Shown here piece after piece: positions 22,459 through 34,963 of a stretch of DNA of 64,000 nucleotides. This stretch comes from Gaeumannomyces sp. JS-464 (Eukaryota > Ascomycota > Sordariomycetes > Magnaporthales > Magnaporthaceae), in the NCBI GenBank assembly GCA_002197995.1, contig NGZR01000002.1:8122001-8186000 (forward strand), in the 5' to 3' direction. The position numbers were made by a program, and so were the translations under genes. A model generated the notes under the pieces. That model searched no databases. It was not told the origin of the DNA and saw only the letters and a program-made list of their open reading frames with translations. How positions within the stretch are numbered: the first letter of the stretch is position 1; the number at the start of each line of letters is the position of its first letter.

Positions 22459-25400
22459 CTTGATCAAAGGATCCTCGTTCTGGTGTTGTGGGAATCGAAG
22501 TTTTCGTTCCGGACGAGAGCAAAAATTCCTGCTTTTTTGTTGGGTTACCGTGGGACTTGATCTTTGAGTTTCCTCGAGTTGTCTGTGAGACAGATAATGA
22601 GACGATGAGATGTGGCTGGAGGGAGAGTCACAAAAGTGCAAGCACTTTTATATCCGTTCGACTTCTGATAATGAAAGTACTGCGCCAGGCGAGTTGACGG
22701 AAGTCAAGAGAAGGAAGACAATGGAACAAGTTCTAGCCTTGAAAGGAGTGAAGGCAAAGAAACAAAAAACAAAAAAGGGTTTGTCGAAGGACAGTTCAGT
22801 CAGTCGATGAGCGTGAGGAGAAAGAAGGTCCTGGACGACAAAGAAGGTGAGGGCAAAGAGAGCCTTATATGTCGATATGCTGAGAGGCACAGTCGAGCGT
22901 AGTGGTCGCCACAAAAAGTGCGAGTGAGAAAAAATCGGGATTGGCTAGGCCTGGTTGGTTCTAGGTTCCCGAAAAAAGAAGGTGATGCTGCAGGAGCAAA
23001 CGAAAGGTAATCCAACAACTGATTGGACACGAATGGCACAAGGTCGAACGGACGGTGTGGAGGTGAGGGCCAAAAGGAACATCGAGAGCCAGACCTTCTC
23101 GGGAAGCCGCCTAGATATGGATCTGGCAAACCACAGCGCAGAGCACGCGCCATCACACCGGGAGCGGGCACTGGCAGCCCCCGGGGTCCCCCTGGGCGCC
23201 GTGCCGACGGCAGCCAGTGAAGCTCAGCCATCGCCTCTCGCCCCTGGCTCGACGAGGCATGGAGGATCGACGACATGGGTCGTCCGGTCCCCGGGGCTGG
23301 CAGCTGCGCCCTCTGATAGGACGGCCCACGCATGCCGGCGTGTTTCGAAGTGGGACAATATCGATGGGAGGGAAAAAGAAGAAAGGGCCAGCATTCTTTC
23401 TCCTCGTCTTGCGCCTTGGCTCCGCAGCTGTGGAGTTTTTTGGTGGTCGGGGAGTGGGCGCGCGGAACCTGTGGAGTGGAGGGGCCAAAGGAGTGGCAGA
23501 AAGCCAAGCGGGAGGGATAAGACAGGATGACAGGGTCTTATGACTTAGGGGCCGCTGGACGCTCCGAAGCTGGGAGCAGGGTGGGCCGCTTTTTTTTTCT
23601 CTTTACCCCTGACCAGCGACGGGGAGGCGGTCCCAAAACGGAAGGTGGAGACCTGAGCCAGCAGGGGTCGCTGAGCCGCGGCCCCTGAACGCCCAAGGAG
23701 GGGACTGGCACACACGATCATGGCCCCTCCAGCTCCATGCTGACGGCAGGCATGCGAAGGGACGAAAAAAAGAGGAATACGGCGTACGTCGTGCAGTGTG
23801 ACCTACAGGCAGGTGCTAGACCAGATCAAGAGCCTCCGCGGCGAGCATGCAGGAGCAAACACGCGCCCTTGGTGCAGGGGGTGAGGGGGCAAACACGAAA
23901 AAATAAAGAAAAAGTGGGAAGGGCAGCGGAAAAATGGAAGACGGAAGAAAAAGGAGAAAAAGAAAGAATGTGCCGGAGGCCGCATTGGCGCGCGCACTCT
24001 GCGACGATCATGGTTCAGTCTCCCTTCCCAACAGCATTCTCGGTATAGTCGGCCTGGCCCATTGGGCGTAGCGCTGTCTTTTTGGGGGTAAACGGCGCAA
24101 TGGACCAGACCCCAACCACATTCCCAGTGAGACACACCCAACGGTGTTTTGGATGCGTCGTACGAGCCTCGACGGTGCCAGTCCCAAGGACCAGCTTCTT
24201 TCCCCCAGAGTAGGCCGTCAAACATGGCCTCTGTAGGCCGCGGCCAGGTCGACCAGATGGATTTCAGCCGTCTTCCATCAGCAGCATGCCAAGGTGGTGA
24301 CGTGAGGTCGAGCTACACAGGCAAAGACTCAATCGGGCAGCGCGGCTCCAGGCAGCTGCCACCTCAGCCAGGCGCTGGGCAGTGATTGGCCGCTTCTGCA
24401 CGTGCCTGCTGGTGGCCTCCCGGACTGCAGCCCGACCACGACAGCATCAGCCCCGAAAGAAAAAGAAAAGGTCGTGTCAGTGCCTGTCGGGCTGCGTCGG
24501 CTCCACCGACCGACTACTGGGGTCGCCTCCCACCGGACGTCTTTTTCCTTGCCCACCGAACAGCATCGCACATCGCATCAGCGTCGGCAATCCCCAGCCG
24601 CTTGACTGACAGGGGACATGCAGTCCCTCAGGGTAATGCCCTGAAATAAACGACGTTGAGGATAGATCCCCACCATCCCAACTCCACCAGCGCCGATCTA
24701 TCACCACGCACATCGGATGCTACGTGCAGTCTGATGTCTCTCTCTTTTTTGAGCGTGATCCTCTCTTTGAGCTCAGGCTGTTTGCACCTGCGACCAGCTC
24801 GCTGCGAGCCTGATTGGCGCAACTCGCGCGACTGGCTGCTGGATGCTGGTTGTTTTGCGCCAGATCCTATATGTACCTATGTGTTTGCTGTGCCTTTCTT
24901 TGCAACACCGCGCCGCCGTTTTGCAGCGTGTTGGATCTTGTGCATGGGATGGCTTTCTAAAACAGACAACGGCACCGACCCCTCGCCTCCGCATGCTTCT
25001 TCGATTTTAACGTTGCGTGTGCTGGTAGCATCCAGATTTACGAGAGGGGTTTGGTTTCCGGCACTTTTGTTCCGTCGATTTCTTGCTGTGGGTCAGGGTG
25101 TCCTGCCGACAAAAAGACCACCTGGTCATCATCGTCGTCGTCGTCACGGCCCGGCCAGCCTGGTCGTCAGGCGCTTGTCCAGGAGGAGCTGGCATTTTCC
25201 TGGACGCCGCCACTAGAATCTCCCGCCCGAGTCGCGCGACGATTGAGCACCAGACGGACGTCTGTGTCACATCGAGTCGCAAGGCCGTGCAATCCATTTG
25301 ATGGCGGCCATTTTTTTCCAGCCGGGCTTGCCAGGTGTTTTTGCGTACGCACGTCCATCCCGGGGGCGGGGAGAAGAGCAAAAAACTGCCGCCCGACCCG

Positions 25401-27774
25401 ACCACGACCAACCCCTTTTCGCGCGCGGCCTCGCGGCGGGGTTCGGCTGGCATCTGACTCTTGCTGGTGTGCAGAGACGGACGCACTTTTCCACCCCACC
25501 GCAGCATTCAGCTGGACGTGCGCGCCAAAAGGGCACGGGCGGCACGCCTCGGGAGCCTAAGAGGGTAGCAGCCGGCGGACCCAGAGCGCGGCCGGGCTGG
25601 CCAATGGACGGCTCTCCAGGATTTGCCTGCGTAGCGGTTGAAACCAGGGCTAGAGTTTCACATGGCCGCCCCCTGCAGCCAATCCCCTCCCGACCTGCCC
25701 TGCTTTTCTGCCGCCTCTTTGCAGCCGCAGGGGGCTTCTTCTTTTGGGAGCGGTTGCAATTGGCCATCAGCCCGCTGCACCACGTTGCTGCGCTGATCGC
25801 TGATCTGATCTCGCCCGGTTCGTCCTGACGAGTAGGAAGCTTCGTCAACACCAAGCTTCAGGAACCAAACGCCCAAGACCAATCACCGTGTCTGTGCTGT
25901 TCGTCCGATGGTCTGGGCATGGAATAAGCAAAAGACGAAAACTTTTCCAAAAACACACAATCACCTCCCGCAATTTTGTTTCCTCGCCGTTGCCACACGA
26001 GGAAAGTGTTTCGCTTGGGCGGCGGCGAAGATCTCTCTCTCTTGGGAACCCAACCACCAGCTTGCCCAGGTGGCGTGTTTCCATGTCCGATTTTTCGATA
26101 GACTGGCGGTCTTGAAGTGATGAACCCGCTGGGCGAGCAGGGGACTGCGGGCAATCAGGTTGCGTGAATCCTTCCTTTCGTCTTCTTGATATTTCCCGAC
26201 TGCCTGGTTCCGGCAATTGCCCCGATTCAGACCAGTCTCGGCCGAGGTTGGTGGCGTCGGCCAAGGGAATGTGGGAATGGGGGAGGCAGCCGTCAACACG
26301 AGTGACAGAAATGGGGTCCGGACGGACAACGGCGGCCGGAGGCTCAACGCCGCGAAGCATGAACTCGGATAGATTACGATGTGGAGTCCTACCAGGTCTG
26401 GACTGCTTGTCTGGTGCCTTTGTTCCCGAGCCCTCAACGAACAAGCGCCATCGCTCCAAGGGGCGCAGCAGAGCAGAGCCGTTCCCTTCCCACACGGGCA
26501 CACCGTGATCGCCACAGGGTCGAGAGCAGCTCGGCTGCGCAACATTGGCGCGTGTGCCACACTTTTAGGCGGTGCGGCGGAACTAGAGCAGGCGAGGCAG
26601 GCGAGGAAAGAGCCGGTAGCGACGGCCCCATACTGTGGCGTCGCGAGGGGCCAGAGGCGAGCGGCTCGCATGAATCTTGCTCCACCTCGTAAGGATGATC
26701 ACCCCCGTCCGAGCATGAGAACCGCAGAGGGGACGACCCTTGAGCCTTTGATTGTGTTCTTCCGGGAACATCGGATCAAAAGGCAAAAAAATCCAATCCA
26801 GAAAGATAATGCGCGCACCCCCCACAAACCCGATGACCACCAGTCGAACGACATGGCCCCAACCCACAGGTCACTCGCCAACGTCACCCTCCCTGTCTAG
26901 CTGTCAAAATCTGCCTACCAGAGACCAGCATCCATGCCACGCAACGCACACACGCACGCGCCCGGGCCGCTTGGTGTCTCGAGTCAAGTGAGGCTGTCGG
27001 CCTGTGAGTCGATGTGGCTGCCTCCTGCGTCTTGTTCATGCACCTCCAGGGAGGAAAGAAAAAGAAACCACAAGAGGGGAAACGGTGGCGGCGGCCGCGG
27101 CGGTTGGTCCACCGCGGACGCGCGCGGGAAAGACAAAGCGTTTCGAAACGAAAAAGCTTGTCCTTTCTCTTCACACATGGCACCCATGGCCAACCAACAC
27201 TTTCGACCAGAAGGGGTGGCGAGACCACAGTGCCGGCATGCCGGGGGTTTCTGCTTGTTCTGTTCACCATCATGGCCTCATGGCATCAGATCCACTCTCG
27301 GCTTTGCAAAGTTGAACTCAAGCTTCGTCGGCTATGGGTCGGGGTTGTCTAATCATGGGCCAGCTCGAGCGGCGCTTCTCGGGGTGGACGCAACTTCCTC
27401 CCCGCCACTCCCCATCTTCCAAGTGTTTCTCCTCCTCTCTCTCTCTCTCTCTGGTATTTCCACCTCTATTTCCACATAGTGCCCGTGCCCTTCCCCCTCT
27501 ATCTCCCGGGGGCGAGGCAAGACTTCCGACTCGGTGAGTTAAAGTCGTTGTCTTTTATTCCCTCATCACCGAAACGGCGCCACCCAGACACCCCCGCCCA
27601 GAGAAGACATGGTGCCGTCGCCCCGGCCCTCCTGCATTTGGGGGAAGTGTCTCCGTGCCTGAGGAGTTCTGTCGGAGATGGGTAGTACACAGCACCATCA
27701 CAGAAGTTGAGCGCCTCGCCGCCCTCATCCCAACCTCTTTCGGTGAACGGGGGCGAGGAACCTGCCTTTCCTCC
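22459..27774. other. 5.3-kb gene-free region upstream of the LPMO gene
   Basis: No open frame here has protein-like composition or a recognisable domain; the longest frames are Arg/Pro/Ser-rich and overlap on both strands. CT-rich tracts (27425-27460) and isolated splice-like signals (GTGAGT at 27533) could belong to a non-coding transcript. The first few hundred bases must hold the LPMO promoter. Confidence 0.5.
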
Positions 27775-28973
27775 CTAGCTCTGCTTTGCCTCATCTCCGG
27801 CATCCGTCGCGACTGTTGCCGGCTGCTCGGGATCGCAGTCTGATTGGGTGAAATTGTGAGATGAGCACTTTTTTAGCAGAGGGATTTTCATGAACGGTGG
27901 TCGGACAGACAGGCAAGTCGAGACGAGCCCCTGCTCTTGGAAAAAAAAAAAAAAAATGGCCGGGGTGGTTGATTTGTGAGGAGGGGTGGGTGGAGGGATG
28001 GATTGATGGTGAAACAAACGGCCGCGATGCCCACAAACCACCATCCACCACCAGCTACCAAACCCCCAAAACTCACCGGCAAACACGTAGTCCTCCCTCG
28101 CCCACAGCTTCAGCTTGTCCCTGCGGAACTCCTCAAAGTCCCACCCCCTGTCCTCGAGGTGCGCCCTGTGCTTGAAGACGTAGACCTGCGTCTCGACGAC
28201 CTCTGCGCCGCCCTCGACGTCGCCCGCCCCCTTGTCGCCGCCGGCGCGGGCGTCCAGCAGGCGGACCCTGACGGTCCGACGCTCGTACTCGCTGCCCTCA
28301 AAGTAGTCGAGCTTGGCGACGTTCTCGGCCGTCAGGCCGTCGACGAAGGCGCCGCGCACCTCGCGGCCGGGCGAGCCGTCCTCGACCACGCCCGGGTAGT
28401 CGGCGTACCGCACCCGGTGCCGGCAGTAGCCGGGCAGCACGGCGGGGCGGAACCGGTAGGCGTTGCGCACGGCGGCAGGCGGGTTGCTGAGCCGGAAGCA
28501 GACGGTGAAGAAGACCTCGGGCGCCATCTGTTTTTGTCCCCCAGGTGGATGAGCTCAGTTAGAATGTGAGATGCATGGCCGCGGCGGAGATGCCTGAAGC
28601 GGCATGAGAGGTTGGGCGGAACTGGGCATGGAGCTGGCGACAGCAAGGCTGCCGCCGCCCGCCTGCCAAGAAACAAGTGGCTGGCTGGCTGGCTGGCTAG
28701 GGGGGGCTTGTACCAATGTTCCTGAGTTCAAAAGAGACTTGTCAGATAAGGTGATCAGGTCGAGGCCCAAGAAACGGAGCGCGCGGGGCCTTGCTCGCTG
28801 TGGCATCTCTGTGCGCGAGGTCGGGCCCATGCGTCGGGCAGCCCGGGCAAGGGCATGACCAGACGATGTGGAAATGGACACTGTGATGTCAGTGCTGTCT
28901 TACCATAGAAGAAGGCCGAATACGATTCTGGCTTTGCGGCGGGTTTGCCGCTCTCCGTTGTGCTCTCGCCCAT
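27775..28973 (-). CDS. gamma-glutamylcyclotransferase-like (AIG2) protein
   Basis: Four-exon model: 28973-28904, 28721-28714 (8 nt), 28527-28077 and 27935-27775. Exon 1 ends in ...SAFFY plus one base. The micro-exon GAACATTG, flanked by CTCAG and GTACAA, supplies Gly-Thr-Leu, and exon 3 opens with Met-Ala-Pro-Glu. Together they give FYGTLMAPEVFF, the substrate-binding 'YGTL' start of the family. The catalytic-type Glu is in YFEGSEYERR. Branch points CTGAC and CTAAC precede the acceptors. The last intron (141 nt, GTGAGT) ends after a long T tract. Family members open gamma-glutamyl amines or dipeptides to 5-oxoproline; the substrate here is unknown. The frame is intact without indels. The region between exon 1 and exon 3 could otherwise be read as a longer first exon, but that loses the motif. 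Confidence 0.85.
28677..28699. repeat. (CTGG)n microsatellite
   Basis: About five tandem CTGG units, inside the second intron of the AIG2-like gene. Confidence 0.9.
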
Positions 28974-29772
28974 GTTTCGCTCTTATGGATGTAGGATGTA
29001 GGTCGATGCCGGGCTCGGTTGTTGAATGTTTCGCTTTGGAGCTGGCGCGGGGTGAAAACGGGCTGTGCGGTATAAGGCTGGGTTGGCGGATGCCCGAGGT
29101 CTTGGGGCAAAGAGTTGCCTTAAAAAGAATCCAGAAAGCCGACAAACGATGCCGCTCAAGCTGTCGAATAGAAATATGATTGTCGCTCAGTATTCAAGTA
29201 AACAAACAGCCTGGTTGCCCGTCGTTGTTGTTTGTTCTTTCACAGCTTGTCCGTTTGTTTGCTCATCCCACTTATTGTGTAGTCTTACCGGCCCTACCTA
29301 CAGTAGTTACTTTCTCGGCTTCCCGCATTGTATCAGTTCGGGAGCCTGAAGCATCGGTGCCTGGTCGGGACCCATGTCCGAAGATCGGAGGGCGGGTTTG
29401 GCGAAGTCAATTGCACGCATGAAATGGGCGATGATGAGCACGGTTTAGAACCCTGGATATTCCAGCGATGAATCAATATTCTTTTAATAATATCCTCTCA
29501 AAATACCGATTCAAAACCCGCAGGTTCACATTCATCGTGTTATTTCATCATGGCGCTCTTCAGGCGAGAGCACGGCTGGTGCAAAACTGCATGGGCTGTC
29601 AGGTCCAACGTGTGGGATTTTTAAGGCTCGCGAAGAACTGAATTCACAAAGCTTCACTGAAAATTCAAAACGCTCCCCGCCAGGTCCCACCAAAACCCGA
29701 ACAGCCACCAAGCGTTCGCGCTCTGGACCCGATTAAGGGGGAATCCGGCATCCGTACCTTGTAATAATAAAA
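28974..29772. other. divergent intergenic region
   Basis: Shared upstream region of the AIG2-like gene (minus) and the Yih1-like gene (plus). AT content rises at 29430-29530. No gene is seen. Confidence 0.5.
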
Positions 29773-30686
29773 ATGTCGGAAGAGCTGCAGGACGAGGTCG
29801 AAGCCCTCAACTCCATATACGGAGACGGCACGCTCTCCCCCTCGGGCGACCCGGACATCTATATCCTCCAGCTCCCCAGCAGTAACAGCAGCGATGACGG
29901 CCCATCTTCAGCAACGGCAGCAGAAGACCGGCCGTCCCTGCGCCTGCACCTGCCCGCGTCGTACCCGGACGAACCGCCCGCGGTGCTGGGGACCCACAGC
30001 TCCGGCGGCCGCGCGCCCGGCGCCGCCGCCCGCGATCTCGCCCTGTTCCGCCAGGCCTTGGGCGCCGCCTACCAGCCGGGCGCCGTCTGCCTGTTCGACG
30101 CGCTCGAGGAGCTGGCCCGGCTGCGCGAGGACGAGGACGCCGCCATCGCCGCCGCCGCCGCTGCTGTCGCTGCCGAGGACGGCCATGGGGAGGAAGGGCA
30201 TGCATCCCGGCGCGAAGCAGACGTCCCCCACAACCACAGCATCTACAGCTTGAACTATCGGAGCCGCCGCCCTGGGTGACGTCCGACCCCATCGTCGAGA
30301 TGAAGTCCACCTTTGTCGCCCGCTGCGCCCGCGTCACCTCCCCGCAGCAGGCCGAGTCATTCCTCGCCCACCTGCTCGCGACCGACAGGCGCGTGCGGGC
30401 GGCGACGCACAACATGACGGCGTGGCGGATCCGCGGGGCCGAGGGCACCGGCACGGCCTTTCAGGACTGCGACGACGACGGCGAGCAGGCCGCGGGAGGG
30501 CGGCTGCTGCACCTCATGCAGCTCATGGACCTGTGGGACACTATGGTCGTCGTGTCCCGGTGGTACGGCGGCCAGAAGCTCGGCCCGCGCCGGTTCGCCG
30601 TCATCAACCAGGCGGCCAGGGACGTCTTCGTCAGGGCCGGGCTGGTGCCCGAGCCCGGCGCGGCCAAGAAGAAGGGGCACAAGTGA
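29773..30686 (+). CDS. yih1: Yih1/IMPACT homologue
   Basis: Cytosolic regulator that in yeast competes with Gcn2 for Gcn1 and thereby damps general amino-acid control. The N-terminal RWD domain starts at residue 1 (ELQDEVEALNSIYGD, residues 3-17) and includes LPASYPDEPP. The C-terminal IMPACT (UPF0029) domain is at 30290-30640, with KSTFVARCARV, DCDDDGEQAAGGRLL and MVVVSRWYGGQKLGPRRF. The RWD part and the IMPACT part lie in different frames; the shift near 30250-30253 fits one lost base and there is no credible intron. The linker between the domains is Ala- and acidic-rich. The Met at 29773 is the natural RWD start. Confidence 0.88.
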
Positions 30687-31017
30687 GGGCGGTTGGCGGC
30701 TGCGCCAGAGGGAGGGCTGGACGGGATCAAAAAATCCAGGCGTCAATCTTCGGTACTCGATGAGCGTCATAACTCAGTGGCTATATGCTACTCTAGGCCA
30801 TCTCGCAGTTCAGGCTTCGAACCCCTACTCCGTTGTTTTAATGCTCGTCCTCAACATTTACACGTCCAGGGCAATCGTGGATCCCAGCCGGGCATTCTTG
30901 GAAGCTCTGGGCTACATGCCAGCTCCCTGGGTTTTCCTCATCGTATCGGTTTTTTTTCTTCCCCACGTCTTGCATTTCAGCTATCCCGAAACCCATCGCC
31001 CCCCATGTCGCTTGGCT
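30687..31017. other. convergent spacer
   Basis: 331 bp between the 3' ends of the Yih1-like and CASTOR-like genes; nothing recognised. Confidence 0.5.
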
Positions 31018-32661
31018 TCAGTCCTTCACCAACAACGGCCTCAATATCTTGAGCGCCTTCTCAGACTGCTCGCGCGGCAATATCACCGCGCCCGCCCGGG
31101 CCGTCGACAGGTACGACAGCTCTGGGAGCAGCGGCGAGTTCAGCGCCTGCTGCTGGCGGGCCGCCTCCTCCTCCTCGACCATCTCGCGCACGACGCGGCC
31201 CGCGACGCCCGACACGATGCCCGTGGCCTCGAACGGGCCGCGGGCGAGGTCCAGGAAGATGGGCACCAGGTCGCCCTCGGTGTGCCCATGACCGAGTCGC
31301 CAAAGAGCGGTAGTAGCGTCTTGTCTAGTAGCAGCGACGGCGGGTCGTCCTGCGCCAGCGTCACCGACAGGAACCGCGGCCGCGACGCCAGCGCCGCCAC
31401 CAGGCACGCGTACAGCCGCGTGTCCACCGTGTCGGCCCACGTGTGCGTCTGCTGGAACTGCTGCTGCTGTTGGTTGTATTGGCGGTGGTTGCTGCTGCTG
31501 TGGCTATGGTTGTTTCCATGGCCGTGATGGCTCCCGCCATTCTGGCCATACCTCAGGCCGCCGCCGCCGCCGCCACCATCCCCTCCTCCTCCTCCTCCTC
31601 CGGGCCCGCCTCCCCCTGAGCCGTTGGGGCCCGTGTTCAGCCGGCTCAGCGACGGCCTATTCATCAGCCCGACCGAGATCTCGCCCGCCAGCTGGCGCGT
31701 CGACGTCTCGTGGCCCGAGCAGTGGATGAGGTGCAGGTCCGGGTCGACGCGGGGCTCGACGCGGCGGCGCCTGAGCAGGTCGAACGTGCGCGCCTGCAGC
31801 TCCGCCGCGTCGTGCGGCACCGGCGACCCGGGCTCCGGGGGCGGCTCCAGCCTCGACGGCCACTCGTGGCCGACGCTGCTGCTGCTGCCGCTCCTGCTGC
31901 TGCCGCTGCCGCTGCCCGCGCGCGAGTGCGTTGTCTGGAGCCCGCCGGGGCCGCCGCCGCCGCGCGCCATCAGCGGCGACACAAAGGACGAGTCGCTGTC
32001 GGAGCTGAAGTCGAAGCCGCTCGCCAGCAGCGCCGCCACGACGGACCGGCGGTCCTTGCTGGGGGCCAGGATGAAGTCGCTGTAGTAGGTCGTGATGAAG
32101 AAGATGGGGATCCCCGCGAGGGCCAGGGGCGACGACAGGTCGACGACGCGGCTGCCGGCGTCCATGCCGCGTTGATGACGCACAGCGCCACGTAGCGGTC
32201 GCGCGACACCGACACCTGGCGCGCGGCTTCGCGGGGGAGCAGGCGTTTTATGGCCGGCTCGAACACGGCGCCCACCCACGAGGCGTGGCACACGACGGAG
32301 CACTCGACCGGCGTCACGCTCACGTTGAGGAAGCCGTGTCTGTGGTCCGGCCCCAGGACGCCGTCGGGCGCCGCCGCCGTCGCCGCGTCGTCGGCTGCGC
32401 GGGCGCGGTTCCCCGGCCAGAGGCTCTCGCGCTGCGGCAGGAGGACCTGCAGGATGGGCTGGAGCAGGGACGAGTACAGTTCCAGCGGGATGTGGATGAG
32501 GCTGAGCTCGCCGTCCTGGTGCGGGATTGGGGTGTCAGTTGGATTGTGGTGCTCTTATTTTTATTTTTCTTGTGTCATATCCTTGACTGGGACGGCGTCG
32601 ACTCAAAGGGGAGGATCTCGACAGGGTCATGACTTACGAGGAACGAAACCTGGGCGTTCAT
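31018..32661 (-). CDS. CASTOR/GATS-like ACT-domain protein
   Basis: Exon 1 (32661-32638) encodes only MNAQVSFL. After a 122-nt intron (GTAAGT...CACCAG) the protein continues at 32515 with DGELSLIHIPLELY. The 'IFFITTYYSDFILAPSKD' block parallels the ACT fold of animal CASTOR1, which binds arginine and controls TORC1 through GATOR2. A second ACT-like half is encoded near 31460-31220 (TRLYACLVAALASRPRFLSVTL, then DLVPIFLDLARGPFEATGIVSGVAGRVV). The two halves are separated by a long low-complexity insert rich in Gly, His, Asn, Ser and Gln. Two frame breaks (about 32166 and 31286) each fit one lost base. Amino-acid sensing in this fungus is inference from the fold; the ligand is unknown. Confidence 0.75.
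31440..31640 (-). repeat. Gly/His/Asn/Gln low-complexity coding repeat
   Basis: CTG/GTTG and CCGCC/CCTCCT repeats encode glutamine, histidine/asparagine and glycine runs in the middle of the ACT-domain protein. Confidence 0.8.
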
Positions 32662-33311
32662 CGTGACGACCCTCCTAGATAGTGACTGGCCAGAAGTGCA
32701 ACCCGGCCTCGCTGGATGTTTTCTGTATGCTCCACCAAGCAATGGTCCCAAGTGATTTGACCGTTGGAGAATCCCAAAGCTGGGGACCCCAAGTTTCCAG
32801 GCGCCAACTGCTCTCTGCTATCGGGTTTGAAAGAAAATAAATAGTAAAAACGGGGAGACCCAGTCAGAGAGCAGACCTAGGTGTGGGGAAAGAGAGATAA
32901 GGGCTGGGCCGCCGTGGCTTTTTTTTTTATTGTCCTCCTTCTTTGCCCGTATGGTTTCCAGGATATGGCGTTGGCGCTCGCGTTTTTGTTCCTACGATTT
33001 GACTCATGGAACGATGGGGTTTGGCCACTAAGAAGGCGCTGCAACCGGAAAATGGCGACGGGGCGGCCTCGAATTGGGGGATCAATAGATGCAGGTAGCC
33101 TATTGACGGCAGCTGCATCCGAAAGAAGTCGCAGGCGACGGGCCTTGTCCCTCTTTTTCTTCTTTCGTCTCTCCTCCCAACCAGCTCGGAGTTCTTTGTT
33201 CGTTGGCGTTATGATGCCATCGCGGGGTTGGTGGAGATCAAGGTCTCGAACTCTAACCGTGCAATTTCGAGACGAAATGACGGGGTCTGGGGCGTCGGGA
33301 TGGCGACTACG

Positions 33312-33350
33312 AAAAAAAAAAAAAAAAAAATTTAATAATAATAATAATAA
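33312..33350. repeat. poly-A plus (AAT)n microsatellite
   Basis: A run of about 19 A followed by tandem AAT/ATA units. Confidence 0.9.
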
Positions 33351-34940
33351 ATAAAAAAATACAGTTGGTGACGGGTGGATGGTACGATGGCAGATAAAAT
33401 CAGGATTGCGATTCGACGGCCGTTGCAAGCGGCAAGGGCGAAAAAGCAACGTCGTAGAGTGATATAGCTGTAGGTATAGGTACCCAACCCACGAACTAGT
33501 TTGGAGGTTCGAGGTCCTGGTGTATTAATCTAATTCGCTGTTTTGATGGAACGAAGAAACACTACATGCAGCAACCCGAAGGGACGTCGTAGAATGGCGT
33601 GGGGCTCGCGGCGAGTGACGAAAGGAAGAGAGGACTGGCTTCTGCCTCGCAGGACCAAAGAAAAACCGTCGTCATTCGCAAAGAGACAAGCAGGGGGTCG
33701 CCGATTATTGGACCAAGACGAAAGAGGGGGTGGTGACCTGGGGTTCGACGCTGGCGACACCCTTTCGGCCGTGGACGACACCACCACTAAACGACAGCAA
33801 GTTACTCGCTTGCTGCGATTGGACTGCCAGTCTGGGGCCGCTAGCTAGTCTCCCCATGCATGTCGTCTTTTATTTTTGCACGGCGGCAGGCAAGCGTATG
33901 CACATTCGTGTGCGCGTGCGAAGGCGGATAGAGTGCCATGCCAACAAGCATTCTCTCGCGGTGTGGGACGTGGGGGGTTCTTCGTCCTCCGCTTGGGCTT
34001 GGCGGCGAGAGATGTGATAAGGCACCCAAACCACGTCAAGAAAAAAAAAGCCACCATGGCGCCTAGTGGAAGCCCCGTCCGCCCAGTGTGCTGCTGCATC
34101 ATGCAACTCCTCAACCGGTGTCCGCTCTTGTAGTCCACATCGCTTCTCGCCGGGACCGCCGCTCAAACACGATTGGGCATTGCCCCTGTGTTGTGTGCTA
34201 CCTCGGGAGTCACATACAGGGCCAGCACAGCGGAGATCAAGACCGGCGAGCGATGGGAAAACGGATTGATGTGATGGAAGTGATTCGACGGATTGGGGGG
34301 CTCGGGAAAAGCCAGCGAGGCCTTCCTCCAATGGGCGCCCCCGGCTCCAGGATGCGCCTCAGGTGCAAAAGTTAAAACGGACGCCCGACGGCTAGACCGG
34401 TCTCGACTGAAAGCGGAGGGAGGGCAAGAAGGGAAAAAAAAAAGCAAAGAAAAGGGCTGGGGCAGGACCGGCAACCGGGGTTGCACCATAGAGCTGGAAA
34501 TCTCCAGCAAAAACGCACTGGCACTTGCACGCTTGGCAACGCTACGGATAGCGCCAGAAATCGTATACAGCTTGAGACATTTCAACCCTGGGCTGGGATC
34601 AAGCAGGCGGGAGAATTGACTTTTTCTTCGTCCCGACCCTGACCGAGCTTGAGTGCCGCACGCGGCCTGCCCATCATCGATGGACGGGGACGACCCTCGA
34701 TTTTCCTTTTGACGCATGCAAAAAAAGGCCCACGTGCCGGCCCCAGCAAGGGATCTCCTTGCCGCCGCCAGAACGGCGGGCCAGGGCAGCTGGGGGAACC
34801 CACTGCGGCCATGCCGTGTCCATGTACACTTATCTTGCCGCCCTTGCTTGGCAATTGATAAGTGTCCAGTCGATCCCATCATCAGTCATCATCTTGCGGG
34901 TACACGGGGAAGCGGGAGAGAACGAGAGGGGCCAAAAGGC

Positions 34941-34963
34941 AAAAAAAAAAAAAAAAAAAAAAA
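34941..34963. repeat. poly-A tract, 23 nt
   Basis: Uninterrupted A run in the gene-free region. Confidence 0.95.

Noticed and set aside
24656..25216. 186-residue plus-strand frame in the gene desert
   Set aside because: Composition is not protein-like, overlapping frames of similar length exist on both strands, no motif.
29807..30454. 215-residue minus-strand frame
   Set aside because: Arg-rich antisense of the Yih1 homologue.
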